Both the position numbers and the translations under genes were made by a program. The notes under the pieces were generated by a model that was not told where the DNA came from, did not search any database, and saw nothing but the letters and a program-made list of their open reading frames with translations. From contig DKPB01000068.1 of the NCBI GenBank assembly GCA_002471015.1, forward strand, positions 1 through 38,391: a DNA stretch of 38,391 nucleotides, written 5' to 3'. Source of the DNA: Stenotrophomonas sp. UBA7346 (GTDB lineage Bacteria > Pseudomonadota > Gammaproteobacteria > Xanthomonadales > Xanthomonadaceae). Below, piece by piece: positions 31,625 to 38,391 of this stretch (position 1 is its first letter; each line of letters begins with the position of its first letter).

Positions 31625-32104
31625 ATGAAGATCGAAAAAGACCGCGTTGTCCGTTTCCACTACACCGTCTCGGAAGTCGGCCAGGAGCCGATCGAAAGCT
31701 CCAAGGACCGTGATCCGTTGGCCATCCTGATCGGCCACGGCAACATCATCCCGGGCCTGGAAACGGCGATGATGGACAAGGAAGCCGGCGAGAGCTTCGG
31801 CGTTGACGTGAAGTCGGCCGATGCCTACGGCGAGCGTCGCGAGGGCATGACCCAGCGCGTGCCGAAGAAGCACTTCGGCAACACCCGTCTGGTGCCGGGC
31901 ACCCAGGTCATCCTGCAGACCAACTTCGGCCCGCGTGCGGTCACCGTCGAGAAGGTCGGCATGACCGTGGTCGACGTCGACCTGAACCACCCGATGGCGG
32001 GCAAGGACCTGCATTTCGACGTGGAAATCGTTGAAGTGCGCGAAGCCAGCGAAGAAGAAGTGCAGCACGGCCACGTCCACGGCGACGGCGGTCACCAGCA
32101 CTAA
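31625..32104 (+). CDS. slyD: FKBP-type peptidyl-prolyl isomerase, SlyD-like
   Basis: This is a 159-residue cytoplasmic chaperone and prolyl isomerase. It has the SlyD plan: an FKBP part (RVVRFHYTVSEVGQEPIESS, PLAILIGHGNIIPGLETAMM) interrupted by the insert-in-flap domain (SADAYGERREGMTQRVPKKH to AVTVEKVGMTVVDVDLNHP). It closes with the FKBP strand GKDLHFDVEIVEVREAS. The tail HGHVHGDGGHQH is His-rich and would bind nickel or other metals, as in E. coli SlyD. In-frame sequence upstream to 31553 is not part of the family. A GATAAT -10-like box is at 31523. Confidence 0.94.
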   Translation: MKIEKDRVVRFHYTVSEVGQEPIESSKDRDPLAILIGHGNIIPGLETAMMDKEAGESFGVDVKSADAYGERREGMTQRVPKKHFGNTRLVPGTQVILQTNFGPRAVTVEKVGMTVVDVDLNHPMAGKDLHFDVEIVEVREASEEEVQHGHVHGDGGHQH

Positions 32105-32128
32105 GCGTCTGCCGCAAGGTGATGCAAC

Positions 32129-32154
32129 GAACGGCCCGCCAACGCGGGCCGTTC
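32129..32154 (+). terminator. Terminator of slyD
   Basis: GAACGGCCCGC pairs with GCGGGCCGTTC around CAAC, 24 bases after the slyD stop. The following TGCGTT tail is only weakly T-rich. Confidence 0.75.
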
Positions 32155-32173
32155 TGCGTTGGGGAGCGCGTCG

Positions 32174-32196
32174 GTAGTGCCGAGCCATGCTCGGCA
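32174..32196 (+). repeat. SMAG-like (GTAG) palindromic repeat
   Basis: GTAG is followed by a TGCCGAGC-CAT-GCTCGGCA stem-loop, the structure described for the abundant GTAG elements of Stenotrophomonas maltophilia. An inverted partner lies 55 bases downstream. Confidence 0.82.
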
Positions 32197-32250
32197 TGGC
32201 GCTGGCCTTCGAATGCCCGCACTCGGCAAGCGGCGCACCTGGCGATGCCG

Positions 32251-32272
32251 CTGCGGAGCGTGGCTCGGCACC
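32251..32272 (-). repeat. SMAG-like repeat, inverted partner
   Basis: The minus strand reads GGTGCCGAGCCACGCTCCGCAG, a diverged copy of the repeat at 32174 in opposite orientation. One stem mismatch is present. Together they form an inverted pair between slyD and the DUF418 gene. The pair shows that the upstream part of that open frame is not coding. Confidence 0.72.
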
Positions 32273-32325
32273 AGCATGGTCCGCGTGCTCTAATCGCGCA
32301 CCTGTACCCAGCAAGGCTGCCGAAG

Positions 32326-33522
32326 TTGTCCAGCTCCTCATTCCAGCCGGTGGCGGCCAGTGAGCGTATCGTCCGCCTGGACGTGCTGCGCGGCCTGGCC
32401 TTGTTCGGCATTCTGCTGATGAACATCGAGGCCTTCAGCGGTCCCCTGGACCTGTCCTTCACCGGTATCGATCCGCGTTGGACCGGCTGGGACTACTGGG
32501 CTGATGCCTTTGTCTATGTCTTCGTGCAGGGCAAGTTCTTCACCCTGTTCTCGTTGCTGTTCGGCGTCGGCTTTGCGGTGATGGCGCAGCGCGCCGAGCA
32601 AGCCGGCCGCGAGTTCACCCTGTTCTACCTGCGCCGCAGCCTGGGGCTGCTGGTGATTGGTCTGGTGCATGCGCTGCTGGTCTGGTCCGGCGACATCCTG
32701 GTCTGTTATGCACTGCTGTCCTTCGCGCTGCTGGCCTTCCGCGAGGCGCCGCGCGGCTGGCTGCCGGTACTGGGCAGCATGGCCTATCTGGGCGCGGTGA
32801 TGTTGATGTTGCTGCTGGGCGCGATCATGGCACTGGTGCCGGACAAGGATGCAGCGCAGATGGTCAGCACCGCGCAGGCATCGATCGAAGCGCAGCGACT
32901 GGCCTACGCCCATGGCAGCTATCTGCAGGCGGTGGTGCAACGCCTGCGTGATTTCGGTACCGCGATGGGCGCCTTGCTGCTGGTTGGGCCTCAGGTGTTG
33001 GGCATGTTCCTGCTGGGCGCGTGGTTCGCCCGCAGTGGCGCCATCGTCGAACCCGCGCGCTTCCCAAGGCTGTGGGCAGTACTACGTTGGCTGCTGCTGC
33101 CCTTGGGGCTGGCGTTGATGCTGGGCAGCGTGAGTCTGCAGTCGTATATGCCGCCGGGCCAGTTCGGCATGCGTACCGGCGTGGTCTATGCCTTGACCGC
33201 GCTTGCCGGCCTGCTGATGTGCCTGGGCTATCTGGCCTGGGGCGTACGCTGCAGCCAGCGGCTGCAATGGTTGGCGCCGGCCGGGCGGATGGCGCTGAGC
33301 AATTACCTGGGGCAGTCGCTGGTCTGCACGCTGGTGTTCTATGGCTATGGGCTGGGCGGGTTCGAGCAGATGGGGCGGGCCTGGCAACTGGGGTTTGCCG
33401 CTGCGCTGTTTGCGCTGCAGGTAGTGCTGAGCCATCTGTGGCTGCGCCATTTTCGCTTTGGTCCGGCCGAGTGGCTGTGGCGCTGGTTCACTTACTTGCA
33501 GATGCCACCACTGCGACGGTGA
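32326..33522 (+). CDS. DUF418 multi-pass membrane protein
   Basis: This is a 398-residue inner-membrane protein of the DUF418/YeiB type, distantly related to acyltransferase-3 and DUF1624 proteins. The N-terminal signature RIVRLDVLRGLALFGILLMN is followed by about ten hydrophobic helices (FFTLFSLLFGVGFAVMAQRA, LLVIGLVHALLVWSGDILVC). The C-terminal DUF418 domain is GRMALSNYLGQSLVCTLVFY, GYGLGGFEQMGR and LRHFRFGPAEWLWRWFTY. The upstream reading frame covers SMAG repeats, so the start must lie after 32272. The TTG at 32326 with AAGG upstream is the best candidate. The function is not established; it may modify or move envelope lipids. Confidence 0.87.
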   Translation: MSSSSFQPVAASERIVRLDVLRGLALFGILLMNIEAFSGPLDLSFTGIDPRWTGWDYWADAFVYVFVQGKFFTLFSLLFGVGFAVMAQRAEQAGREFTLFYLRRSLGLLVIGLVHALLVWSGDILVCYALLSFALLAFREAPRGWLPVLGSMAYLGAVMLMLLLGAIMALVPDKDAAQMVSTAQASIEAQRLAYAHGSYLQAVVQRLRDFGTAMGALLLVGPQVLGMFLLGAWFARSGAIVEPARFPRLWAVLRWLLLPLGLALMLGSVSLQSYMPPGQFGMRTGVVYALTALAGLLMCLGYLAWGVRCSQRLQWLAPAGRMALSNYLGQSLVCTLVFYGYGLGGFEQMGRAWQLGFAAALFALQVVLSHLWLRHFRFGPAEWLWRWFTYLQMPPLRR

Positions 33523-33549
33523 ACGGGTCTGCCCGCCTAAGATGGGTGG

Positions 33550-34800
33550 GTGAGCGTTCCTGAAGACGATGTAGTGATCATTGGTGCCGGTGCCACCGGC
33601 CTGGCAACAGCCCTGGCCTTGTCTGCTGCTGGCCGGCAGGTCAGGCTGATGGATGCCGGGCAGGTCGGTGGCGCGACCTCGTATGGCAACTGCGGCACCA
33701 TCACCCCCAGCCATGCGCCGCCATTGGCCGCGCCGGGCGTACCGCTGCGCGCATTGCGCTGGATGCTGTCGCCGCAGGCGCCGCTGTACATCCCGCCGCG
33801 GCTGGATCCGGCACTGTGGCGTTGGCTGCTGCATTTCACCGCGCGTTGCAATCAACGCGACTGGTTGCAGAGCACGCGCGGCAGGGCGGCGTTGTTGAAC
33901 GATTCGCGGCAGCGCCTGGCCGATTGGGTGCAGCGTTATCAGCTGCAGTGCGAGTTCGCCGAACAGGGCCTGGACTATGTATTCCACAGCCAGCGCAGTT
34001 TTGAACAGCATGCCGCGCAGTGCGCTGCATTGCAGGCCTTCGACATCGACACCACGGTGATTGCAGGCAGCGACTATCTGGCGCGGGAGCCGGCCTTCAA
34101 GCCCGGGGTGGTGGGGGCGATCCACTTTCCGGATGACGCCAGCCTGCGCCCGGATCGCTACACCGCCGAGCTGGCGCGGGTGCTGCGTGCACAAGGTGTG
34201 GTGATCGAGGAGCATTGCCGGTTGCAGGCCTTCGAGCCAGGTGACCGTGGTGTGCGGGTCAGCAGCAGCCGTGGCCCACGGCAGGCGCGCGAGCTGGTGC
34301 TGGCCACGGCGGCCTGGTCACCGCAGTTGGCCGCCCAGGTGGGGCTGCGCGTACCGATACAGGCCGGCAAGGGCTATTCGATCACCGCCAGCCGCCCGGC
34401 CTTGGTGCCGCAGCGGCCGGTGGTGCTGAAGGATCGTTCGGTATTCGTCATCGGCTGGGACGGCTGCATCCGCCTCGGCGGCACGATGGAGTTCTCCGGC
34501 CACGACGCCCGCTTGAACGGCACCCGCCTGCAGGCATTGGAAGACGGCGCGCGCGCCTACCTGCATCAGCCGCTGGGCGAGACGATCCATCAGCGCTGGT
34601 GTGGTTGGCGGCCGATGACCTGGGATGACATGCCGCTGCTGGGGCGTTCGCCGCGGCATGCTCACGTCTGGTTGGCAGCCGGTCATGGCATGCTCGGCAT
34701 CAGCATGAGCAGTGGGAGTGGACAACTGATGGCCGACCTGATTACCGGGCGCACGCCTGCAATCGACCCGAGGCCTTACCGTGTGGAGCGCTTCCAATGA
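33550..34800 (+). CDS. FAD-dependent D-amino-acid dehydrogenase-like oxidoreductase
   Basis: This is a 416-residue flavoprotein of the DAO/DadA family, starting at a GTG. The N-terminal dinucleotide-binding fold is DVVIIGAGATGLATALALSA, then GATSYGNCGTITPS as in DadA. The centre is ELVLATAAWSPQLAAQVGLR and PIQAGKGYSITASRP. The C-terminal FAD site is GWRPMTWDDMPLLGRSPRHA and LAAGHGMLGISMSSGSG. Such enzymes oxidatively deaminate D-amino acids or oxidise related amines and pass electrons to the respiratory chain. The substrate is not evident. It lies 27 bases after the DUF418 gene, and its stop overlaps the glutathione reductase start as ATGA. Confidence 0.88.
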   Translation: MSVPEDDVVIIGAGATGLATALALSAAGRQVRLMDAGQVGGATSYGNCGTITPSHAPPLAAPGVPLRALRWMLSPQAPLYIPPRLDPALWRWLLHFTARCNQRDWLQSTRGRAALLNDSRQRLADWVQRYQLQCEFAEQGLDYVFHSQRSFEQHAAQCAALQAFDIDTTVIAGSDYLAREPAFKPGVVGAIHFPDDASLRPDRYTAELARVLRAQGVVIEEHCRLQAFEPGDRGVRVSSSRGPRQARELVLATAAWSPQLAAQVGLRVPIQAGKGYSITASRPALVPQRPVVLKDRSVFVIGWDGCIRLGGTMEFSGHDARLNGTRLQALEDGARAYLHQPLGETIHQRWCGWRPMTWDDMPLLGRSPRHAHVWLAAGHGMLGISMSSGSGQLMADLITGRTPAIDPRPYRVERFQ

Positions 34801-36149
34801 GCGCGCGCAGCTATGACGTGGTGGTATTGGGGGGCGGTTCCGGTGGCCTGGCCGCCGCGTTCCGCGCAGCATCCTATGGTGCCAGGGTGGCGATGCTGGA
34901 GCCGGCCGCGCTGGGCGGCACCTGTGTCAACGTGGGCTGCGTGCCGAAGAAGGCAATGTGGTTGGCGGCCGACCTGGCCGAGCGCATCGGCCTGGCCCGG
35001 CAGATGGGCTTCGATCTCCCTGCCGAGCCGGCGCTTGCCTGGCCCACCCTGATCGCGCGCCGCCAGCAGTACATCACCAACATTCATGCCAGCTACCAGA
35101 AGCGCCTGGATGAAACCGGCGTGGTCCGCATCAGCAGCCGGGGACATCTGGTCGACGGCAACACCGTGCAATGCGAGGACGGCACGCAGTTCAAGGCCGC
35201 GCATATCGTCATTGCCACCGGCGCGCATCCGCTCAAGCCCAGCTTGCCCGGTGCCGAACTGGGCGGCGTGTCGGATGATTTCTTTGCCTTGCGGGAACGA
35301 CCCGGCCGGGTGGCCCTGGTAGGCGGTGGCTATATCGCGGTCGAGCTGGCCGGGGTGCTGCGTGCGTTGGGCAGCGAAGTTGCGCTGCTGGTACGCGGCC
35401 AGCGCCTGCTGGACAAGTTCGATGCCGAGCTGGCCGACCAGCTTGCCGAGAACCTGCGCCTGCAGGGCGTGGAACTGCACTTCGGCTGCCAGCTGCAGGC
35501 GCTGGAAAAACAGGGCGGGCGGATTGCTGCAGAACTGCGCAATGGGCCCGAACACGCCGTGTTCGATACGGTGCTGTTTGCCACCGGGCGCGGCCCCAAT
35601 ACCGCGGGCCTCGGGCTTGAGCAGGCCGGGCTGGCATTGGATGGCAAGGGCGCCATCAGCGTGGACGAGTACCAGAACACATCGGTGCCGGGCATCTATG
35701 CGGTAGGCGATGTCACCGGCCGGGTGACCTTGACGCCGGTGGCGATTGCCGCCGCACGTCGGCTGATGGACCGGGTGCTGGGCGGGCAGGCGCAGGCGCG
35801 CCTGGATTACGAAACCATTCCCAGTGTGGTGTTCGCGCATCCGCCCTTGGGCACGGTGGGCCTGAGCGAGGAAGAAGCCGGCAAGCGCTTCGGCAAGATC
35901 AGCACGTACTACAGTCGTTTCCGGCCGATGCTGCAGGCGCTGGGGCAGGGCGAGGTGCGCAGCCTGTTCAAGATGGTCTGCGCCGGTGAGGACGAAAAGG
36001 TGGTGGGCATCCATCTGCTGGGCGAGGGCGCCGACGAAATCCTGCAGGGCTTTGCGGTGGCAGTGAAGGCTGGGGTGACGCGCCGCCAGCTGGAGGACAC
36101 CGTGGCCATCCATCCGACCTCGGCCGAGGAAGTGGTGTTGATGCGCTGA
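34797..36149 (+). CDS. gor: Glutathione-disulfide reductase
   Basis: This is a 450-residue FAD/NADPH enzyme that reduces oxidised glutathione. It has the FAD-binding DVVVLGGGSGGLAAAFRAAS, the redox-active disulfide GGTCVNVGCVPKK (C43, C48), the NAD(P)-binding RVALVGGGYIAVELAGVLRA, the FAD motif IYAVGDVTGRVTLTPVAIAA and the C-terminal catalytic His-Glu in IHPTSAEE. It overlaps the flavoprotein gene before it by four bases, so the two are co-translated. That pairing might let glutathione recycling match peroxide made by an amine-oxidising partner, which is inference. A weak GGGGC/GCCCC hairpin at 36175-36188 follows. Confidence 0.94.
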   Translation: MSARSYDVVVLGGGSGGLAAAFRAASYGARVAMLEPAALGGTCVNVGCVPKKAMWLAADLAERIGLARQMGFDLPAEPALAWPTLIARRQQYITNIHASYQKRLDETGVVRISSRGHLVDGNTVQCEDGTQFKAAHIVIATGAHPLKPSLPGAELGGVSDDFFALRERPGRVALVGGGYIAVELAGVLRALGSEVALLVRGQRLLDKFDAELADQLAENLRLQGVELHFGCQLQALEKQGGRIAAELRNGPEHAVFDTVLFATGRGPNTAGLGLEQAGLALDGKGAISVDEYQNTSVPGIYAVGDVTGRVTLTPVAIAAARRLMDRVLGGQAQARLDYETIPSVVFAHPPLGTVGLSEEEAGKRFGKISTYYSRFRPMLQALGQGEVRSLFKMVCAGEDEKVVGIHLLGEGADEILQGFAVAVKAGVTRRQLEDTVAIHPTSAEEVVLMR

Positions 36150-36323
36150 GGGTGTGCTTGCGGGCCTATGCCGGGGGGCGTGCGCCCCTTGCGGCGATGG
36201 GGCGGCCTGGTCCGCCGGCGCAGGGTGGATCGTGCCGATTCTGGCCTTGGTCCTGGCGCGGGCATCGTCCGCCGTCGGCAGCCTTCATAATGACCGACCC
36301 TCTCCCCCGGATGCCGTAGCACC

Positions 36324-37277
36324 GTGACTGCTCCACCCCCGCGTGAGGCCGCCGTGGCCGCGTCCAACCTGCCTACCAGTTCACGTCGGCTGTTGATCAG
36401 CGGCTTGTTGCTGGCCGGCGTCGGCGCGATAGCCGCCTCCGGCAAGGCGGTGATCGTCAAGCTGGCCTACCGCCATGGTGCCGACGCGACAGCGTTGCTG
36501 GCCCTGCGGATGCTGATCGCCTTCCCGTTCTTCATCGCCATGGGCATGTGGGCCGCGCGTCGCGCGCAGCCGCTGGGCAACGGTGATCGCTGGCGGGTGC
36601 TGCTGCTGGGCTTCAGTGGCTATTACCTGTCCAGCTACCTGGATTTCCTTGGCCTGCAATACATCAGCGCCACGCTGGAACGGCTGATCCTCTACCTCAG
36701 CCCCACCCTGGTGGTGCTGATCGCGCTGCTGGTACTCAAACAGCGGCCAACCCGCATGCAGGTGGCGGCACTGCTGGTCAGCTACCTGGGCGTGTTGCTG
36801 GCCTTTGGCCATGACATCCAGCTCGAAGGCCAGCGCACCCTGATCGGTTCGGCCTTGGTATTTGCCAGTGCGTTGAGCTATGCGGTCTACCTGTTCGGCA
36901 GTGGCCAGTCGGTGGCGCGGATCGGTGCGGTGCGCCTGACCGCCTACGCCAGCATGGTGGCCTGCGTGCTGTGCATCGGCCAATACCTGCTGTTCCAGCC
37001 CATCGATGCGCTGTGGACATACGCCCCGGCGGTGTACTCGCTGTCGCTGCTCAACGGCACCGTGTGCACGGTGCTGCCGGTGCTGGCGATCATGATCGGG
37101 GTCAAGCGGATTGGCTCCTCGCTGGCCGCGCAGGTGAGTATGCTGGGGCCGGTATCCACGATTGTGCTCAGCGTATGGCTGCTCGACGAACCCATGGGGA
37201 TCTGGCAAAGCACCGGGACGGTGCTGGTGCTGCTGGGCGTACTGCTGGTGGGCAGCGGCGTGGCCAAGCGCCGGTGA
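36324..37277 (+). CDS. EamA/DMT-family transporter
   Basis: This is a 317-residue inner-membrane protein with about ten transmembrane helices in two EamA repeats. The first runs from LISGLLLAGVGAIAASGKAV to LIALLVLKQRPTRMQ with the helix-loop YLDFLGLQYISATLERLILY. The second runs from GSALVFASALSYAVYLFG to VSMLGPVSTIVLSVWLLDEP and VLVLLGVLLVGSG. Family members export amino acids, nucleosides or other metabolites; the substrate is unknown. It starts at GTG 36324, with CATAAT (-10-like) at 36286. Its stop overlaps the next start (GTGA). Confidence 0.9.
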   Translation: MTAPPPREAAVAASNLPTSSRRLLISGLLLAGVGAIAASGKAVIVKLAYRHGADATALLALRMLIAFPFFIAMGMWAARRAQPLGNGDRWRVLLLGFSGYYLSSYLDFLGLQYISATLERLILYLSPTLVVLIALLVLKQRPTRMQVAALLVSYLGVLLAFGHDIQLEGQRTLIGSALVFASALSYAVYLFGSGQSVARIGAVRLTAYASMVACVLCIGQYLLFQPIDALWTYAPAVYSLSLLNGTVCTVLPVLAIMIGVKRIGSSLAAQVSMLGPVSTIVLSVWLLDEPMGIWQSTGTVLVLLGVLLVGSGVAKRR

Positions 37278-37618
37278 GCCCGGCGCTTGATGCTGCCGAC
37301 GGGCATGCGCGCATCCTGGCGGCAATCCGGGCAATCCCGCGCGGGCAGGTGATGGGGTATGGCGAGGTCGCGGCCAAGGCCGGCCTGCCCGGACGAGCAC
37401 GGCTGGTGGCGCGCCTGCTGGGCAGCAACGACGATCCCGCGCTGCCCTGGCACCGGGTGCTGCGCTCGGACGGGCGCATCGCCATGCCGGAGGGCTCGCG
37501 CGGCTGGCGCGAGCAGAGCCAGCGCCTGCGTGCCGAGGGTGTGCAGGTGGAGAACGGACGGGTGAAACGGGCAAAACGGGTGACCACGATGGACGAGGCG
37601 ATCTGGGGCCCCGGTTAA
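37274..37618 (+). CDS. Alkyltransferase-like protein (MGMT family, PWHRV)
   Basis: This is a 114-residue protein made only of the MGMT DNA-binding and active-site domain. The helix-turn-helix part is ILAAIRAIPRGQVMGYGEVA, and the active-site loop reads LPWHRVLRSDGRI. A Trp replaces the alkyl-accepting Cys of PCHRV, as in E. coli Atl (YbaZ). It therefore cannot take the alkyl group but should bind O6-alkylguanine in DNA and flag it for nucleotide-excision repair. The GTG start overlaps the EamA stop. In-frame sequence upstream to 36971 lies inside that gene and is not used. Confidence 0.9.
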   Translation: MSPALDAADGHARILAAIRAIPRGQVMGYGEVAAKAGLPGRARLVARLLGSNDDPALPWHRVLRSDGRIAMPEGSRGWREQSQRLRAEGVQVENGRVKRAKRVTTMDEAIWGPG

Positions 37619-37660
37619 GCCAGTACGGCTATGATGGGCGCAGTTTTTGCGGATATGCCC

Positions 37661-38305
37661 ATGTTCCAGCGTCCCCCCAGGATTACCCAGGCGTTGTTGA
37701 TCGCCAATATCGTCGTGTTCGTGCTGCAGCAGTTGCCGCAGATGGCGGGCATCTTCAATCAGTTGGCGCTATGGCCGATCGGCTCGCAGCAGGCCTTCCT
37801 TGTCTCCCCCGGCTTTGAGCCTTGGCAACTGCTCAGTTACGGGTTCATGCATGGCGGTTTCGGTCACCTGTTCTTCAACATGCTGATGCTCTACATGATG
37901 GGCTCTCCCTTGGAAATGACCTGGGGCGAGAAGCGTTTCCTTACTTTCTATCTGGTATGCGTTGCTGGCGCGGGCCTGTGCCAGTTGCTGGTGACAGCGC
38001 TGGCCGGTGAGTACTACCCGGTGGTGGGCGCTTCCGGTGGCGTGTTCGGCCTGTTGCTGGGTTACGGCATGATTTTTGGAAACCGGCAGATCAGCCTGCT
38101 GTTCCCACCGGTCACGATGAAGGCGCGCACCTGGGTCATTCTGCTGGGCGTCACCGAACTGGTGATGGCCTATACCGGTTGGCAGCCCGGGGTGGCCCAT
38201 TTCGCCCACCTTGGCGGCATGTTTTTCGGATGGCTGCTGATCCGCCACTGGCGCCGCCCGCCGCCGAGCAAGCGCCGTAGCTCACACCTGCGCAGCGTGA
38301 AGTAA
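37661..38305 (+). CDS. Rhomboid family intramembrane serine protease
   Basis: This is a 214-residue membrane protease with six predicted helices. It has LLSYGFMHGGFGHLFFNMLM with the conserved His and Asn that form the oxyanion site. The catalytic Ser is in VVGASGGVFGLLLGYG, and the catalytic His is in AHFAHLGGMFFGWLL. Rhomboids cut single-pass membrane proteins within the bilayer. The start is uncertain: in-frame ATGs are at 37631, 37655 and 37661. TATGAT at 37629-37634 looks like a -10 box, which favours the later starts. The C-terminal tail is basic (RRPPPSKRRSS). Confidence 0.9.
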   Translation: MFQRPPRITQALLIANIVVFVLQQLPQMAGIFNQLALWPIGSQQAFLVSPGFEPWQLLSYGFMHGGFGHLFFNMLMLYMMGSPLEMTWGEKRFLTFYLVCVAGAGLCQLLVTALAGEYYPVVGASGGVFGLLLGYGMIFGNRQISLLFPPVTMKARTWVILLGVTELVMAYTGWQPGVAHFAHLGGMFFGWLLIRHWRRPPPSKRRSSHLRSVK

Positions 38306-38314
38306 GGTGCTTGG

Positions 38315-38333
38315 TGCCGAGCCACGCTCGGCA
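38315..38333 (+). repeat. SMAG-like palindromic repeat
   Basis: TGCCGAGC-CAC-GCTCGGCA forms an 8-bp perfect stem, 10 bases after the rhomboid stop codon. The leading GTAG is degenerate (TTGG). It may serve as the 3' hairpin of that transcript. Confidence 0.78.
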
Positions 38334-38361
38334 GAGGCCCCACCGGTAGAGCTAGAACCCT

Positions 38362-38384
38362 GTAGAGCCGAGCCATGCTCGGCA
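38362..38384 (+). repeat. SMAG-like (GTAG) palindromic repeat at the window edge
   Basis: GTAGAGCCGAGCCATGCTCGGCA is a direct-orientation copy next to the one at 38315. A third, degraded GTAGAGC trace is at 38346. This tandem group continues toward the window end. Confidence 0.82.
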
Positions 38385-38391
38385 CAGGCGT

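Noticed and set aside
32119..32325. Upstream part of the DUF418 open frame starting at an ATG at 32119
   Set aside because: It covers the slyD terminator and two SMAG-like repeats and does not resemble the family.

Overview
The window is GC-rich chromosomal DNA with the gene content and synteny of a Xanthomonadaceae gammaproteobacterium, most likely Stenotrophomonas. The best genus-level clue is the set of short palindromes with the core TGCCGAGC-CAT/CAC-GCTCGGCA, two of them led by GTAG, at 32174, 32251, 38315 and 38362. They look like the SMAG (GTAG) elements of S. maltophilia. Dense coding, long antisense shadow reading frames and the TonB-dependent receptor type fit the same group.

Layout. 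Positions 17-136 hold tRNA-Asn and a bidirectional terminator. From 154 to 5943, minus-strand genes encode a HEAT-like protein of unknown role, a TonB-dependent receptor, a TonB-like energy transducer and a SIMPL-domain periplasmic protein. From 6075 to 16204 lies the conserved maf-rng-yhdP-tldD block, followed by the divergent yjgA/pmbA pair and a small DUF4870 membrane protein. TldD and PmbA (TldE) are the two halves of one peptidase, so the complex is encoded on both sides of yjgA. From 16330 to 21174, minus-strand genes encode a lipoprotein alkaline phosphatase, a translationally coupled WG-repeat protein, TilS, XseB and IspA. A dicarboxylate/amino-acid symporter runs the other way (21326-22648).

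The most interesting region is 22700-29940. Six plus-strand genes for exported proteins (22940-28593) match the order and protein types of the Pseudomonas functional-amyloid operon fapABCDEF. They are a small Gly-rich protein, a three-repeat minor subunit, a large Asn/Thr-rich three-repeat fibre subunit, a periplasmic C39 cysteine peptidase, a second repeat-bearing exported protein and a coiled-coil plus beta-barrel outer-membrane protein. A near-consensus sigma-54 promoter (22890-22904) precedes them. About 175-215 bp upstream of the predicted transcription start lie four copies of a TGTARCAGG-like half-site. A VpsR-like sigma-54 enhancer-binding protein (28606-29940, minus) converges on the end of the operon. 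Together these form an apparently self-contained, regulated amyloid/biofilm locus. The first and fifth proteins share an E-[LI]-[SP]-D-acidic-acidic-x-x-x-M motif that resembles leaders recognised by C39 peptidases.

The right end (30129-38384) carries two tandem NlpC/P60 cell-wall hydrolase genes, a SlyD-like prolyl isomerase, a DUF418 membrane protein, a D-amino-acid-dehydrogenase-like flavoprotein overlapping glutathione reductase, an EamA transporter overlapping an alkyltransferase-like DNA-repair protein (PWHRV active site), a rhomboid protease and terminal SMAG-like repeats. Function calls come from motif recognition and remembered family sequences; no database search was run.
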